This document shows, piece after piece, positions 56,558-64,000 of a stretch of 64,000 nt of DNA. This stretch comes from Nocardia cyriacigeorgica GUH-2. Lineage in GTDB: Bacteria > Actinomycetota > Actinomycetes > Mycobacteriales > Mycobacteriaceae. The notes beneath the pieces were generated by a model, which made no database searches, was not told the origin of the DNA, and was given only the letters and a program-made list of their open reading frames with translations. Where the stretch lies: positions 434,001 through 498,000 of the forward strand of contig NC_016887.1 of assembly GCF_000284035.1 (NCBI RefSeq), read 5' to 3'. The position numbers were made by a program, and so were the translations under genes. Within the stretch, counting starts at the first letter, position 1; each line of letters starts with the position of its first letter.

Positions 56558-57730
56558 TCAGGGACGCAGGATCTGGCGGCCGATGGCGTACTTGTGCACC
56601 TCGGTCGGGCCGTCGTAGAGCCGGAAGGCGCGCATATCGCGGAAGATCATCTCCACCACGGTCTCGTCGCTGATGCCGATGCCGCCGAGTACCTGCACAC
56701 AGCGGTCGGTGACCTTGAACAGCTCCTCGGAGACGAAGGCCTTGGCCACCGAGCTCTCGTGCCGGGCCTTCTCGCCCTGATCCATCAGCCAGCAGGCGTG
56801 CCAGATCGTCAATCGGCACTGGTGCAGTGCGATCTCGTTGTCGGCCAACATGAACGACACACCCTGGTGTTCGCCGATGGTCTTGCCGAACGCGGTCCTG
56901 GTCTTGGCGTGCTCGACCGCGATGCTGTGCGCGCGTTCGGCCGCACCCAGCCAGCGCATGCAGTGGGTGAGCCGGGCCGGGGCCAGCCGCAGCTGGGCGT
57001 AGCGCAGCGCCTGGCCGGCCTCGCCGAGCAGCGCCTCCTTGGGGAGGGTGAGCTGGTCGAAGCGCACCACGCCGTGTCCGGCGACGTAGTTGCGGTCCAT
57101 GGTGTTCATGGTGCGTTCGATGACGATGCCCGGCTGATCGCCGTCGGTGAGGAATAGTGTCGGCCCCGCCGGCAGATGCGGGTTCTCCGCGAGCCGCGCC
57201 ATGATGATCCAGGTCTTGGCCCCATTGGCGCCGGTGATCAGCCATTTGCGGCCGTTGATGGTGAAGTTCTCGCCGTCGAAGGTGGCGGTGGTGGCCAGCT
57301 GGTTGGGGTCCGAGCCGGCGCCGCCCGGTTCGGTCATGGCGAAGACCGAACGCTGGTGGCCGTTGATCACCGGCATCAGGTAGCGCTCGGTCTGTTCCGG
57401 GTTCGCGATCTTGGACAGCAGGAACATATTGCCCTCGTCGGGCGCCGCGCAGTTCATCGCGATGGGGCCGAGTGTCGACCAGCCCGCCGCCTCGTACAGC
57501 ACCGCCTGCTCGACATGGGTGAGCCCGCGCCCGCCCAGCGCCTCCGGGGCCTGAATGGTCAGCAGCTTCTCCGCCCGCGCCAGCTCCACCATCTCCTGGC
57601 GCAGCTCATCGGTCGGCCCGTGCGCGGTGAGCCGCGGATCGCGCTCGAACGGCACGATCTTCTCGGTGACGAACCGGCGGATCCGATCGCGTTCGGCGGC
57701 GAGGTCGGCGGGAATGCTGAAGTCGATCAT
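56558..57730 (-). CDS. Acyl-CoA dehydrogenase
   Basis: A 390-residue FAD enzyme. It has AMTEPGGAGSDPNQLATTA (FAD and substrate loop), the WLITGANGAKTWIIMAR segment and the C-terminal RQILRP. The segment QVLGGIGISDETVVEMIFRD is the FAD-adenine region, cut here to LGGIGISDETVVEMIFRD. The family resembles the ACAD10/11-like or actinobacterial FadE enzymes of about 390 residues. It would introduce the alpha,beta double bond in an acyl-CoA, ahead of the crotonase. Confidence 0.92.
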   Translation of the reverse strand: MIDFSIPADLAAERDRIRRFVTEKIVPFERDPRLTAHGPTDELRQEMVELARAEKLLTIQAPEALGGRGLTHVEQAVLYEAAGWSTLGPIAMNCAAPDEGNMFLLSKIANPEQTERYLMPVINGHQRSVFAMTEPGGAGSDPNQLATTATFDGENFTINGRKWLITGANGAKTWIIMARLAENPHLPAGPTLFLTDGDQPGIVIERTMNTMDRNYVAGHGVVRFDQLTLPKEALLGEAGQALRYAQLRLAPARLTHCMRWLGAAERAHSIAVEHAKTRTAFGKTIGEHQGVSFMLADNEIALHQCRLTIWHACWLMDQGEKARHESSVAKAFVSEELFKVTDRCVQVLGGIGISDETVVEMIFRDMRAFRLYDGPTEVHKYAIGRQILRP

Positions 57731-57903
57731 CAGTGGTCACCTTCGTTAGGGGGTGCGTTCGATGAGCATACGAAACCCGCGCGCACCTACTGAAGGCACA
57801 TGCCATCAAACGGTATCGCGCGGGTGTTCGGCCGGGTTCGCGCAGGCGACGGGCGGTGCTGTGATCGAGCGGGTTTCACCGGGACGCGACTCCCGCTGCC
57901 GTG

Positions 57904-58281
57904 TCAGTCGCGGGCCCGGCTGCGGGCCTGTTCGACCTCGTTGATGTGGTTCTCCGCCCACTGCCGTAGCGCCGTGATGGGCTCGGCCAGGCTGCGCCCG
58001 AGTGCGGTGAGGTCGTAGTCGACGCGGGGCGGGATGGTGGGGTAGACGGTGCGGGTGATGAACCCGTCGGCCTCGAGGCTGCGCAGAGTCTGGGTCAGCA
58101 TCTTCTGTGAGACACCTTCGATCCGCCGGCTCAGGTCGGTGTAGCGCATGGTGCCCCCGAGCAGGGCATCCACTACGAGGACCGTCCACTTGCCTGCGAT
58201 GTGATCGAGCACCTGGCGGGTCGGGCACTTCGCCGAGAACGCGTCGGCCGGCAAGCCCGAGGACTCAACGATCGTCTCCAT
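57904..58281 (-). CDS. HxlR-type winged-helix regulator
   Basis: A 125-residue HxlR regulator. A redox-sensing Cys lies in KCPTRQVLDHIAGKW; the wing has RRIEGVSQKMLTQTLRSLE. Such proteins often sense reactive electrophiles and control a divergent oxidoreductase. ATG 58281 (METIVESS) is preferred; GTG 58299 is an alternative. The intergenic region to the nitroreductase gene carries a perfect palindrome. Confidence 0.9.
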   Translation of the reverse strand: METIVESSGLPADAFSAKCPTRQVLDHIAGKWTVLVVDALLGGTMRYTDLSRRIEGVSQKMLTQTLRSLEADGFITRTVYPTIPPRVDYDLTALGRSLAEPITALRQWAENHINEVEQARSRARD

Positions 58282-58285
58282 AGAT

Positions 58286-58336
58286 GGAGAGTAACGCACT
58301 AATTAGTGCCTTCTTCTGAAAAGTGAGTCACTCTCC
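58286..58336. promoter_or_regulatory. Operator with nested inverted repeats between hxlR and nitroreductase genes
   Basis: GCACTAATTAGTGC at 58296-58309 is a perfect 14-bp palindrome, AT-rich in its centre. Outside it, GGAGAGT (58286-58292) and ACTCTCC (58330-58336) form a second, 7-bp inverted repeat. The divergent HxlR gene makes this its likely binding site. Confidence 0.65.
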
Positions 58337-58349
58337 GATAGTTAGTGGC

Positions 58350-59051
58350 ATGACTCCCCACAGCATGTCCGTCGCCGAAGCCATCCGCACTCGCCGCACC
58401 GTCCGCCACTACCGCCCCGACGCGATCTCCCCGACCGTGATCGACGAACTGCTCGACCTCGCCATCGAGGCGCCCACCAGCTGGAATTTCCAGGACCGGT
58501 CCATCGTCGTCGTCACCGGTGACGAAGGCCGTGCGGGTCTGGCCTGGGCCACCGGTGGGCAGCCACAGCCACAGGAAGCGCCGCTCATGCTCGTGTTCGT
58601 CGCCGAGCCACTGGCCTGGCGCGAGGACCGCAGCGACGTCTACGAGCAGGCCCGCCGCAATGGCGCGTGGAACGACGAGTTCGTCACGATGTTCTCCGGG
58701 GCGTCGCAAGCCTTCCAAGCCGACCTGGAAGAACGTGGCCTGCTGCGGGAGTACGCGATCAAGGACGCGATGATCGCCGCCGCTTACGTGATGCTCACCG
58801 CCACGGAGATGGGCCTCGCCTCCTCACCGATGAACGGCTGGGACGAGGCCGCGGTGAAGCAGGTGATCGGCGTCGCCCGAAGGGGAGACGCCCGCCGGCC
58901 ACAGGTCTCCAGCCCACGCCGCGCGCATGGAGCAGCGGGCCGAGCGCCCGATCGATCGACCCTCAGACCGCCGAACGTACCCGCGCCGCTTGCCGGCGAC
59001 GGGTCCCGATCACGCGGCAGACGATGTAGATCAGGAACGACAGTCCGGTGA
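58350..59051 (+). CDS. Nitroreductase family protein with replaced C-terminus
   Basis: The first 180 residues are a clear nitroreductase: SVAEAIRTRRTVRHYRPD, APTSWNFQDRS, and DAMIAAAYVMLTATEMGLASS for the FMN site. After VKQVIGVA the frame becomes Arg/Pro-rich and runs antisense through the last 89 bases of znuB to 59051, with no family similarity. The normal last helix and strand are lost, probably by a deletion or frameshift near 58880. The protein may be inactive. Start at ATG 58350 or 58365. It is divergent from HxlR. Confidence 0.6.
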   Translation: MTPHSMSVAEAIRTRRTVRHYRPDAISPTVIDELLDLAIEAPTSWNFQDRSIVVVTGDEGRAGLAWATGGQPQPQEAPLMLVFVAEPLAWREDRSDVYEQARRNGAWNDEFVTMFSGASQAFQADLEERGLLREYAIKDAMIAAAYVMLTATEMGLASSPMNGWDEAAVKQVIGVARRGDARRPQVSSPRRAHGAAGRAPDRSTLRPPNVPAPLAGDGSRSRGRRCRSGTTVR

Positions 59052-59841
59052 CGAAGGTCGACACCGGCACGCCGGGCGCCAGGGAGAGCAGGATGCCGCC
59101 GACGGCCGCGATTTCGGCGAACACCACCGTCAGCACGGTGGCGCGGGCGGGGCTGGCGGTGAGCTGGGCGGCGGCGGCCGCGGGGGTGATCAGTAGGGCG
59201 AGCACGAGCAGGGCGCCGACGATCTGGACGCCGAAGGCCGCGGTGATGCCCAGCAGCACCGCGAAGACGATCGACAGCGCGCGCACCGGGACTCCGCGCG
59301 CCACGGCGACTTCCGGATCGGAGCTGGCGAACAGCAACGGCCGGTAGACGAACGCCAGTACCGCCAGCACGCCGACGGTGCAGAACGCGAGCAATCCGAG
59401 CCCACTGTTGCCGACGCTGACGACCTGCCCGGTCAGCAGCGAGAACTTCGATCCGGCGCGGTCGGGCCCCAACCACAAGAACAGCACCGAGAGTCCGAGT
59501 CCGAACGAGAGCACCACCGCGATCACCGAATCACGTTCGCGCGCTTTGGTACCCAGCACCCCGAACAGCACCGCCGCAACCACCGATCCGGCGATGGCGC
59601 CGAGCCCGACACCGATCCCGGCCAGCAGCGCCGCCGCCGCACCGGTCAGCGACAGCTCGCTGGTGCCGTGCACCGCGAACGACATCTGCCTGCTGATGAT
59701 CAGCGGCCCGATCACGCCGGCCAGCAGCCCGAGCAGCGCCGCGGCGAGCACCGCCTGCTGCACGAAGTCGTAGGTCAGCAGGTTCGCGGTGGTGGAGAAG
59801 TCGAACATCTTCGACACCACGTCGGCGAGTTTGTCGTTCAC
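58963..59841 (-). CDS. znuB: Zinc ABC transporter permease (ZnuB-like)
   Basis: A 292-residue membrane protein with about eight hydrophobic segments and the ABC-3 pattern (FVQQAVLAAALLGLLAGVIG cut as AALLGLLAGVIG, VQIVGALLVLALLITPAAAA). GTG 59841 overlaps the stop of the ATPase gene by four bases. It is the membrane pore of the ZnuABC system. Confidence 0.9.
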   Translation of the reverse strand: MNDKLADVVSKMFDFSTTANLLTYDFVQQAVLAAALLGLLAGVIGPLIISRQMSFAVHGTSELSLTGAAAALLAGIGVGLGAIAGSVVAAVLFGVLGTKARERDSVIAVVLSFGLGLSVLFLWLGPDRAGSKFSLLTGQVVSVGNSGLGLLAFCTVGVLAVLAFVYRPLLFASSDPEVAVARGVPVRALSIVFAVLLGITAAFGVQIVGALLVLALLITPAAAAAQLTASPARATVLTVVFAEIAAVGGILLSLAPGVPVSTFVTGLSFLIYIVCRVIGTRRRQAARVRSAV

Positions 59842-60872
59842 GCGCGTGCCTCACTGTCGCGCGGCGCCGAGTGCGGCGTCCCCGGCTCGCCGTGGCAGTG
59901 CGCCCCGGCAGCGCCGAGCGCGTCCATCGTGTCGCCGGTCCCGACGACCACCAGCCGCCCGCGCACCCGCAGCACATCCACCTCGGTCTGGTACAGCTCC
60001 GACAGCACCTCCGAGGTCATCACCTCGTCGGGGGTGCCGATCCGGAATTTGCCGTCCACCAGGTACAGCACCCGGTCCACCAGCGGCAGGATCGGATTGA
60101 TCTCGTGGGTCACGAACAGCACGGCGGTGTCGTGGGTGCGGCGGCGCCGGTCGATCAGTTCCGACACCAGGCGCTGGTTGGCCAGATCGAGGCTCAGCAG
60201 CGGTTCGTCGCACAGCAGCACGCGCGGATCGCCGACCAACGCCTGCGCCACCCGCAGCCGCTGCTGTTCACCACCGGACATGCTCTCCAAGGGCGCGTCC
60301 GCGAAAGCCTGTGCCCCCACATCGGCCACCGCCGCGGCCACCTTGCGCTTGCGTTCGCGCCGCGTGCGCCAGCCGAGCCCCCACCGGTGCCCGTCCACCC
60401 CGAGCCCCACCAGATCGGTCCCACGCAACTGCACGCCCGCGTCGATCGTCTTCTGCTGCGGGATGTAGCCGATATCCGGATGCCCCGCCCGCGCGGGCGC
60501 CCCGGCGATCTCGGCGCTACCCGAACTCAACCCGAGCTGCCCCAGCAGAACCTTCAGCAGCGAGGTCTTCCCGGACCCGTTCGGCCCCAGAATCGCGATG
60601 AACTCACCCGGGGCGACCTCCAGATCGAGGCCCTGCCACAGCGTCCGCTCCCCGAACGACAGCCGGGCGGATTCGAGTTTGATGGCGGGTGTGCTCGCGG
60701 CCGGCGCCGCCGCCGTGCCTCTGCGGGACGGGGACCGATCGACCGGCCCAGCCTGGCCGGGCGCGACCGGCACACCAGCCCCGCCTACCGCATCACCCTG
60801 CGACGACCCGGTCACCTCCGGCTCGCCCAGCTCCACCCGATCAGCCTCATCGACCCGACGTTCGGCGCGCAT
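59838..60872 (-). CDS. znuC: Zinc ABC transporter ATP-binding protein (ZnuC-like)
   Basis: A 344-residue ATPase. Walker A is GPNGSGKTS, the signature MSGGEQQRLRVAQAL, Walker B LLCDEPLLSLD and the switch His is in VTHEINP. It has a 65-residue Ala/Pro-rich N-terminal extension, so a later start is possible. The C-terminus ends in a His/Cys-containing GAAGAHCHGEPGTPH that might bind metal. It follows znuA by five bases. Confidence 0.9.
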   Translation of the reverse strand: MRAERRVDEADRVELGEPEVTGSSQGDAVGGAGVPVAPGQAGPVDRSPSRRGTAAAPAASTPAIKLESARLSFGERTLWQGLDLEVAPGEFIAILGPNGSGKTSLLKVLLGQLGLSSGSAEIAGAPARAGHPDIGYIPQQKTIDAGVQLRGTDLVGLGVDGHRWGLGWRTRRERKRKVAAAVADVGAQAFADAPLESMSGGEQQRLRVAQALVGDPRVLLCDEPLLSLDLANQRLVSELIDRRRRTHDTAVLFVTHEINPILPLVDRVLYLVDGKFRIGTPDEVMTSEVLSELYQTEVDVLRVRGRLVVVGTGDTMDALGAAGAHCHGEPGTPHSAPRDSEARA

Positions 60873-60877
60873 AACGA

Positions 60878-61768
60878 TCAGTCCAGTGCCGCGGCGATGG
60901 CGCGTGCGTTATTGGTCTGCCAGGTGACGTAATCGACCCCGGCCGGCAGCGTTTCGGTCACCTCGACCACCGGGATTCCGGCCGTTTCGGCCTGGGCGCG
61001 CAGTTCCTTGCTGGTTTTGTCCTCGGTCTGCACGTTGTAGATCATGGCGCGCACCTGCTTGCCGGTGATCAGGTCGCGGGTGGCGGCGACGGCGGCGGGC
61101 GCGGGGTCGGTTTCCTGCTCGATCGCTTCCTGGTACTCGTGCGGGGTCACGTCGTTGGCGCCGGCGTCGAGCAGCAGGTAGTGCGCGAGCGGTTCGGTCT
61201 GCATGATCGGCGCGCCGGGGTCGGAGGTGCGAGCGGGCGCGGTGTAGGAGCGGACGCCGTTGAGGCTGTCCTTGAACGCGGCCGCGCGGTCGGTGTAGCC
61301 GGTGGCGTGGTCGGGGTCGATCTCGCCGAGCGCTTCGGCGATCCGGTCGGCGACCACCGCGGCGGTGTCGACGTCGTACCAGACGTGCTCGTTCTCGTCG
61401 TCGCGGATGTCCTCGGCGCGCGAGGCGAAGGCGTCGACGGCGCGTTTGCCGGTGCCCTCGATGGCCTTCTCCATGAACTCGTCGTAGCCGCCGCCGTTGA
61501 GCACCACCAGGTCGGCGTCGGAGATCTTGGCCGATTCGACGGCCGAGGTTTCGTGCGAGTGCGGGTCGGCGGCGGGGTCGGTGATGATCGATTCGACCGT
61601 CGCGTCGGGCCCGGCAATGGTTGCCGCGATATTGCCCCAGACATTGGTCGAGGCGACCACCGACGGCTTGCCCGAGTCGTCGGAGCCGGTGCCGCAGGCG
61701 GCGAGGCCCAGCATGGACGCCAGCCCCACCGCGACGGTTGCGAAGGTGGTGGCAGATCTGGTTCTCAC
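60878..61768 (-). CDS. znuA: Zinc-binding lipoprotein of the ABC transporter (ZnuA-like)
   Basis: A 296-residue solute-binding lipoprotein (cluster A-I). The lipobox is GLAAC. Metal ligands are probably the His of DPHSHETS, H in NEHVWYD and the C-terminal Asp/Glu cluster. The His/Asp/Glu-rich loop of E. coli ZnuA is missing; a short acidic DDENEH is present. The start is GTG 61768 with GGGAG five bases upstream; a TTG at 61780 is the alternative. A Zur-like palindrome precedes the gene. Confidence 0.9.
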   Translation of the reverse strand: MRTRSATTFATVAVGLASMLGLAACGTGSDDSGKPSVVASTNVWGNIAATIAGPDATVESIITDPAADPHSHETSAVESAKISDADLVVLNGGGYDEFMEKAIEGTGKRAVDAFASRAEDIRDDENEHVWYDVDTAAVVADRIAEALGEIDPDHATGYTDRAAAFKDSLNGVRSYTAPARTSDPGAPIMQTEPLAHYLLLDAGANDVTPHEYQEAIEQETDPAPAAVAATRDLITGKQVRAMIYNVQTEDKTSKELRAQAETAGIPVVEVTETLPAGVDYVTWQTNNARAIAAALD

Positions 61769-61785
61769 GCGGGCTCCCAAAGCTT

Positions 61786-61806
61786 AATGGAAATCGTTTC
61801 CGTTTT
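61786..61806. promoter_or_regulatory. Zur-type operator upstream of znuA
   Basis: GGAAA-TCG-TTTCC at 61789-61801 is a perfect 13-bp palindrome that fits the AT-rich Fur/Zur box pattern (TGAAAATNATTTTCA). It lies between ACTTTA (61807-61812, the reverse of a TAAAGT -10 box) and the znuA start. A zinc-bound Zur would block transcription. Confidence 0.7.
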
Positions 61807-61870
61807 ACTTTATCAGGGCGTTTCTGCGGATACGAACCGAATCCGTGTGATCTGTGTTCCCCGGGCGCGC

Positions 61871-61921
61871 CACGGCCCACGTCGGCGACCAGTGGATGGC
61901 CGGCCGTCGACGTGGGCCGTG
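61871..61921 (-). terminator. Perfect 14-bp hairpin after the OtsB-GH15 gene
   Basis: CACGGCCCACGTCG at 61871-61884 pairs with CGACGTGGGCCGTG at 61908-61921 around a 23-base loop, nine bases past the stop at 61930. Confidence 0.75.
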
Positions 61922-61929
61922 TACGAGAA

Positions 61930-64000
61930 TCAGCTGACCAGTGCGTTCACCGGCTGACTCAACAGCTGAGCACACCGCAGCAGGCCGAGATGGCTGTAGG
62001 CCTGCGGATGGTTGCCCAGCGAACGCTCGGCCACCGGGTCGTACTCCTCGCTGAGCAGACCGGTCGGCCCGGCCACATCCACCAGCTGGGCGAACAGCGC
62101 CTCGGCATCGGAGCGCTTGCCGATCAGCAGGTACGCCTCCACCAGCCACGCCGCGCACAGGTGGAACCCGCCCTCGCCGCCGGGCAGGCCGTCGTCGTGG
62201 TGGTAGCGGTACACGGTGGATCCGCTGCGCAGCTCGGCCTCGGTCGCGACGACGGTGGCCGCGAAACGCGGATCGGACGGGTCGATCAGTCCGCTCAACC
62301 CGATGTGCAGGGTCGCAGCGTCCAGATCGGTGCCGTCGTAGGCGGCGGTGAACGACTGCACTTCCTCGTTCCAGCCCTTGGTCTTGACCTCGTCGGCGAT
62401 CTGGTCGCGCAGCGCGGCCCATTCCGGGTGGATCGGGCGGTCGAACTTCTGCGCCAGGGTGAGTGCGCGGTCGATGGTCAGCCAGCCCATCACCTTGGAG
62501 TACACGTGGTGGCGCGGGTTGCCGCGGATCTCCCAGATGCCGTGGTCGGGCTCGTGCCAGCGTCGCTGCACCGCCGAAACCATGGCGTGCACCAGTTCCC
62601 AGTCCTGGTCCGGCAGCGCCGAGCGCGGATCGCCGATGCCCTGGGTCTCCCGTGCGTGTGCCAGCGTGGCGATCAGGTCGACGATCGGACCGAAGACGTC
62701 CAGCTGGACCTGCATGTTCGCCGCGTTGCCGACGCGCACCGGCCGCGATCCGGCGTAACCGGGCAGCTGGTCGATGACGGCCTCGGGTGGCAGGGTCTCG
62801 CCGTAGAGCGTGTACAGCGGGTGCAGCCGCTCGGGGCCGGGCAGCGTCTCCAGCACCCGGTGCACCCAGCCGAGGAAGTCCTCGGCCTCGCCCAGCGAGC
62901 CGAGCGAGACCAGCGCGGACGCGGTGAGCGCGGCGTCGCGCAGCCAGCAGTAGCGGTAGTCCCAGTTGCGCACGCCGCCGATGTCCTCGGGCAGCGAGGT
63001 GGTGGCCGCGGCCAGGATCGAGCCGGACGGCGCGTGCACGAGTCCGCGCAACGTCAGCGCCGAGCGCTTCATCAGGTCCGGCTTGAGCGGCGGCAGGTCC
63101 AGCCCGGCCGCCCACGACGACCAGTAGGTCTCCGCGATCCGCCTGCGCTCCGGTTCGGGCGTCATGGCGGGCGCGAGATCCGGTGTGCCGCAGCGCAGTT
63201 CCAGCACCACCGGACCCTCGGTCGGATCGATGACGGCCGTCGCGGAGGAGTGCACACCATCGCTCTGGATGGTCCATTCGACGCCGGGGGAGCGCAGCAC
63301 CGTCGGATCGTTGGTGCCGCGCACCCGCAGCCCGTTCGGCTCGGCCTCGATGGTTACCGGCACCTGGCCGAATTCCGGTCGCGGCGCGAAGGTCACCACG
63401 GCGCGTGTGTCACCGGTGATGACGCGGGTCAGATCGGTGCGGTCGGGTGCCACGTCGTGCGGCAGGTAATCGACCACTTGCAGCTTGGCCCAACGGGTTT
63501 CGACGGTCATGGTGCCGTCGATGTAGCGCTGCGACAGCGGCAGGCCGGGGCGTTCCGGTGCGATGCTGAAATGCCCGGCCTGCGGCCCGCCGAGCAGATG
63601 GGCGAACACCGCCGCCGAATCCGGTTCCGGATGGCAGAACCAGGTGACGGTGGCGTCGGGGGTCAGCAGCGCCACCGAACGCGGGCTGGCCAGCATGCTC
63701 AGCCGCTCGATCCGGGGCGCGCTGGCACCGGCCAGCCAGGTGCGCCGCTCCTCGAGCAGGAAGGCCAGCGCGCACGACACGGCCTCGGTATTGGGCACCC
63801 GGTACTTGGCCAGGCTCTCGCCCTCGCCGACCTTGATGCCGACGTCCGGCCCCGACAGCATCCGGAACGCCTTCTCATCGGTGACGTCGTCGCCGAAGAA
63901 CACCGCCGCCGACGCGCCCTCCTGATGCCGGATGGTGTCGAGGGCGCTGCCCTTGTCGGTGGGGATGACAGCCAGCTCGATGACGGCCTTGCCCTCGGTG
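61930..64000 (-). CDS. Trehalose-phosphatase/GH15 glycosidase fusion (partial, N-terminus off window)
   Basis: The visible 690 residues run into the right edge. The first 50 are the end of an OtsB-type HAD phosphatase: GSALDTIRHQ preceded by a Lys, then VFFGDDVTDEKAFR with the acidic magnesium motif. The rest is a complete GH15 domain with VRNWDYRYCWLRDAALT, a Glu in the KGWNEEVQSF segment and EGGFHLCAAW. GH15 proteins of mycobacteria are trehalases; OtsB makes trehalose from trehalose-6-phosphate. The fused enzyme may carry out two successive steps. It differs from mycobacterial OtsB1, which is fused to a GH65 domain. Confidence 0.85.
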   Translation of the reverse strand, partial: TEGKAVIELAVIPTDKGSALDTIRHQEGASAAVFFGDDVTDEKAFRMLSGPDVGIKVGEGESLAKYRVPNTEAVSCALAFLLEERRTWLAGASAPRIERLSMLASPRSVALLTPDATVTWFCHPEPDSAAVFAHLLGGPQAGHFSIAPERPGLPLSQRYIDGTMTVETRWAKLQVVDYLPHDVAPDRTDLTRVITGDTRAVVTFAPRPEFGQVPVTIEAEPNGLRVRGTNDPTVLRSPGVEWTIQSDGVHSSATAVIDPTEGPVVLELRCGTPDLAPAMTPEPERRRIAETYWSSWAAGLDLPPLKPDLMKRSALTLRGLVHAPSGSILAAATTSLPEDIGGVRNWDYRYCWLRDAALTASALVSLGSLGEAEDFLGWVHRVLETLPGPERLHPLYTLYGETLPPEAVIDQLPGYAGSRPVRVGNAANMQVQLDVFGPIVDLIATLAHARETQGIGDPRSALPDQDWELVHAMVSAVQRRWHEPDHGIWEIRGNPRHHVYSKVMGWLTIDRALTLAQKFDRPIHPEWAALRDQIADEVKTKGWNEEVQSFTAAYDGTDLDAATLHIGLSGLIDPSDPRFAATVVATEAELRSGSTVYRYHHDDGLPGGEGGFHLCAAWLVEAYLLIGKRSDAEALFAQLVDVAGPTGLLSEEYDPVAERSLGNHPQAYSHLGLLRCAQLLSQPVNALVS

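Overview
The window is about 64 kb of high-GC DNA from a mycolic-acid actinobacterium, most probably a Nocardia or a close relative. Three things point there. Codon use is strongly GC3-biased. Many genes start with GTG or TTG, and several have a TANNNT -10 box 6-8 bases before the start codon, the arrangement of leaderless transcripts. The gene order follows the Mycobacterium tuberculosis block from ppa (Rv3628) to rlmB (Rv3579c), with insertions. No phage, insertion sequence, CRISPR array, rRNA or convincing tRNA was seen.

Layout. 1-6391: a partial YbaK-type deacylase, a dienoyl-CoA-isomerase-like crotonase, then ppa divergent from the dacB - zincin - tilS - hpt run. 6393-17552 is accessory: a membrane Ser/Thr kinase with a DFN motif, an amidase, a LysR regulator, an SDR/aldehyde dehydrogenase pair divergent from a PucR-type regulator, and small DUF proteins. 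17843-27963 is the housekeeping run ftsH - folE - folP - folB - folK - DUF3180 - membrane protein - DUF2520 - panC - panD - coaX (folate and pantothenate/CoA). 28006-29199 is a small sulfur-metabolism operon (cysteine dioxygenase and rhodanese) preceded by a leaderless 13-residue peptide with tandem Cys codons and a set of mutually exclusive hairpins: a cysteine attenuator. 29291-36698: lysS, lsr2, an FHA-HTH protein, a DUF1772 protein, a secreted lipase and clpC1.

36781-45751: a DUF1877 protein, a NarL/sensor-kinase pair divergent from an ABC exporter, a remnant of an SMR efflux gene, SRPBCC and OsmC proteins, cbtBA under a cobalamin riboswitch, the haem-degrading mhuD and an alpha/beta hydrolase. 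45882-55218: mutY, a beta carbonic anhydrase, a membrane-anchored protein, radA, lpqE, carD, ispD, ispF, cysS and rlmB. disA, which adjoins radA in mycobacteria, is not present here. 55334-64000: a DUF4190 protein, a crotonase and acyl-CoA dehydrogenase, an HxlR regulator divergent from a nitroreductase with a lost C-terminus, a zinc-uptake operon znuA-znuC-znuB behind a Zur-like palindrome, and a fused trehalose-phosphatase/GH15 glycosidase that runs off the right edge.

Functionally the window joins cofactor synthesis (folate, pantothenate, isoprenoid precursors), proteostasis (FtsH, ClpC1), translation (TilS, LysS, CysS, RlmB, YbaK) and metal/sulfur homeostasis. The last group carries the clearest cis-regulatory elements: a Cys attenuator, a B12 riboswitch and a Zur box. 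The least-described items are the four-segment cysteine attenuator, the OtsB-GH15 fusion, the DFN kinase with a polytopic membrane tail, and the sensor kinase with an Arg-rich insert and a long disordered tail.
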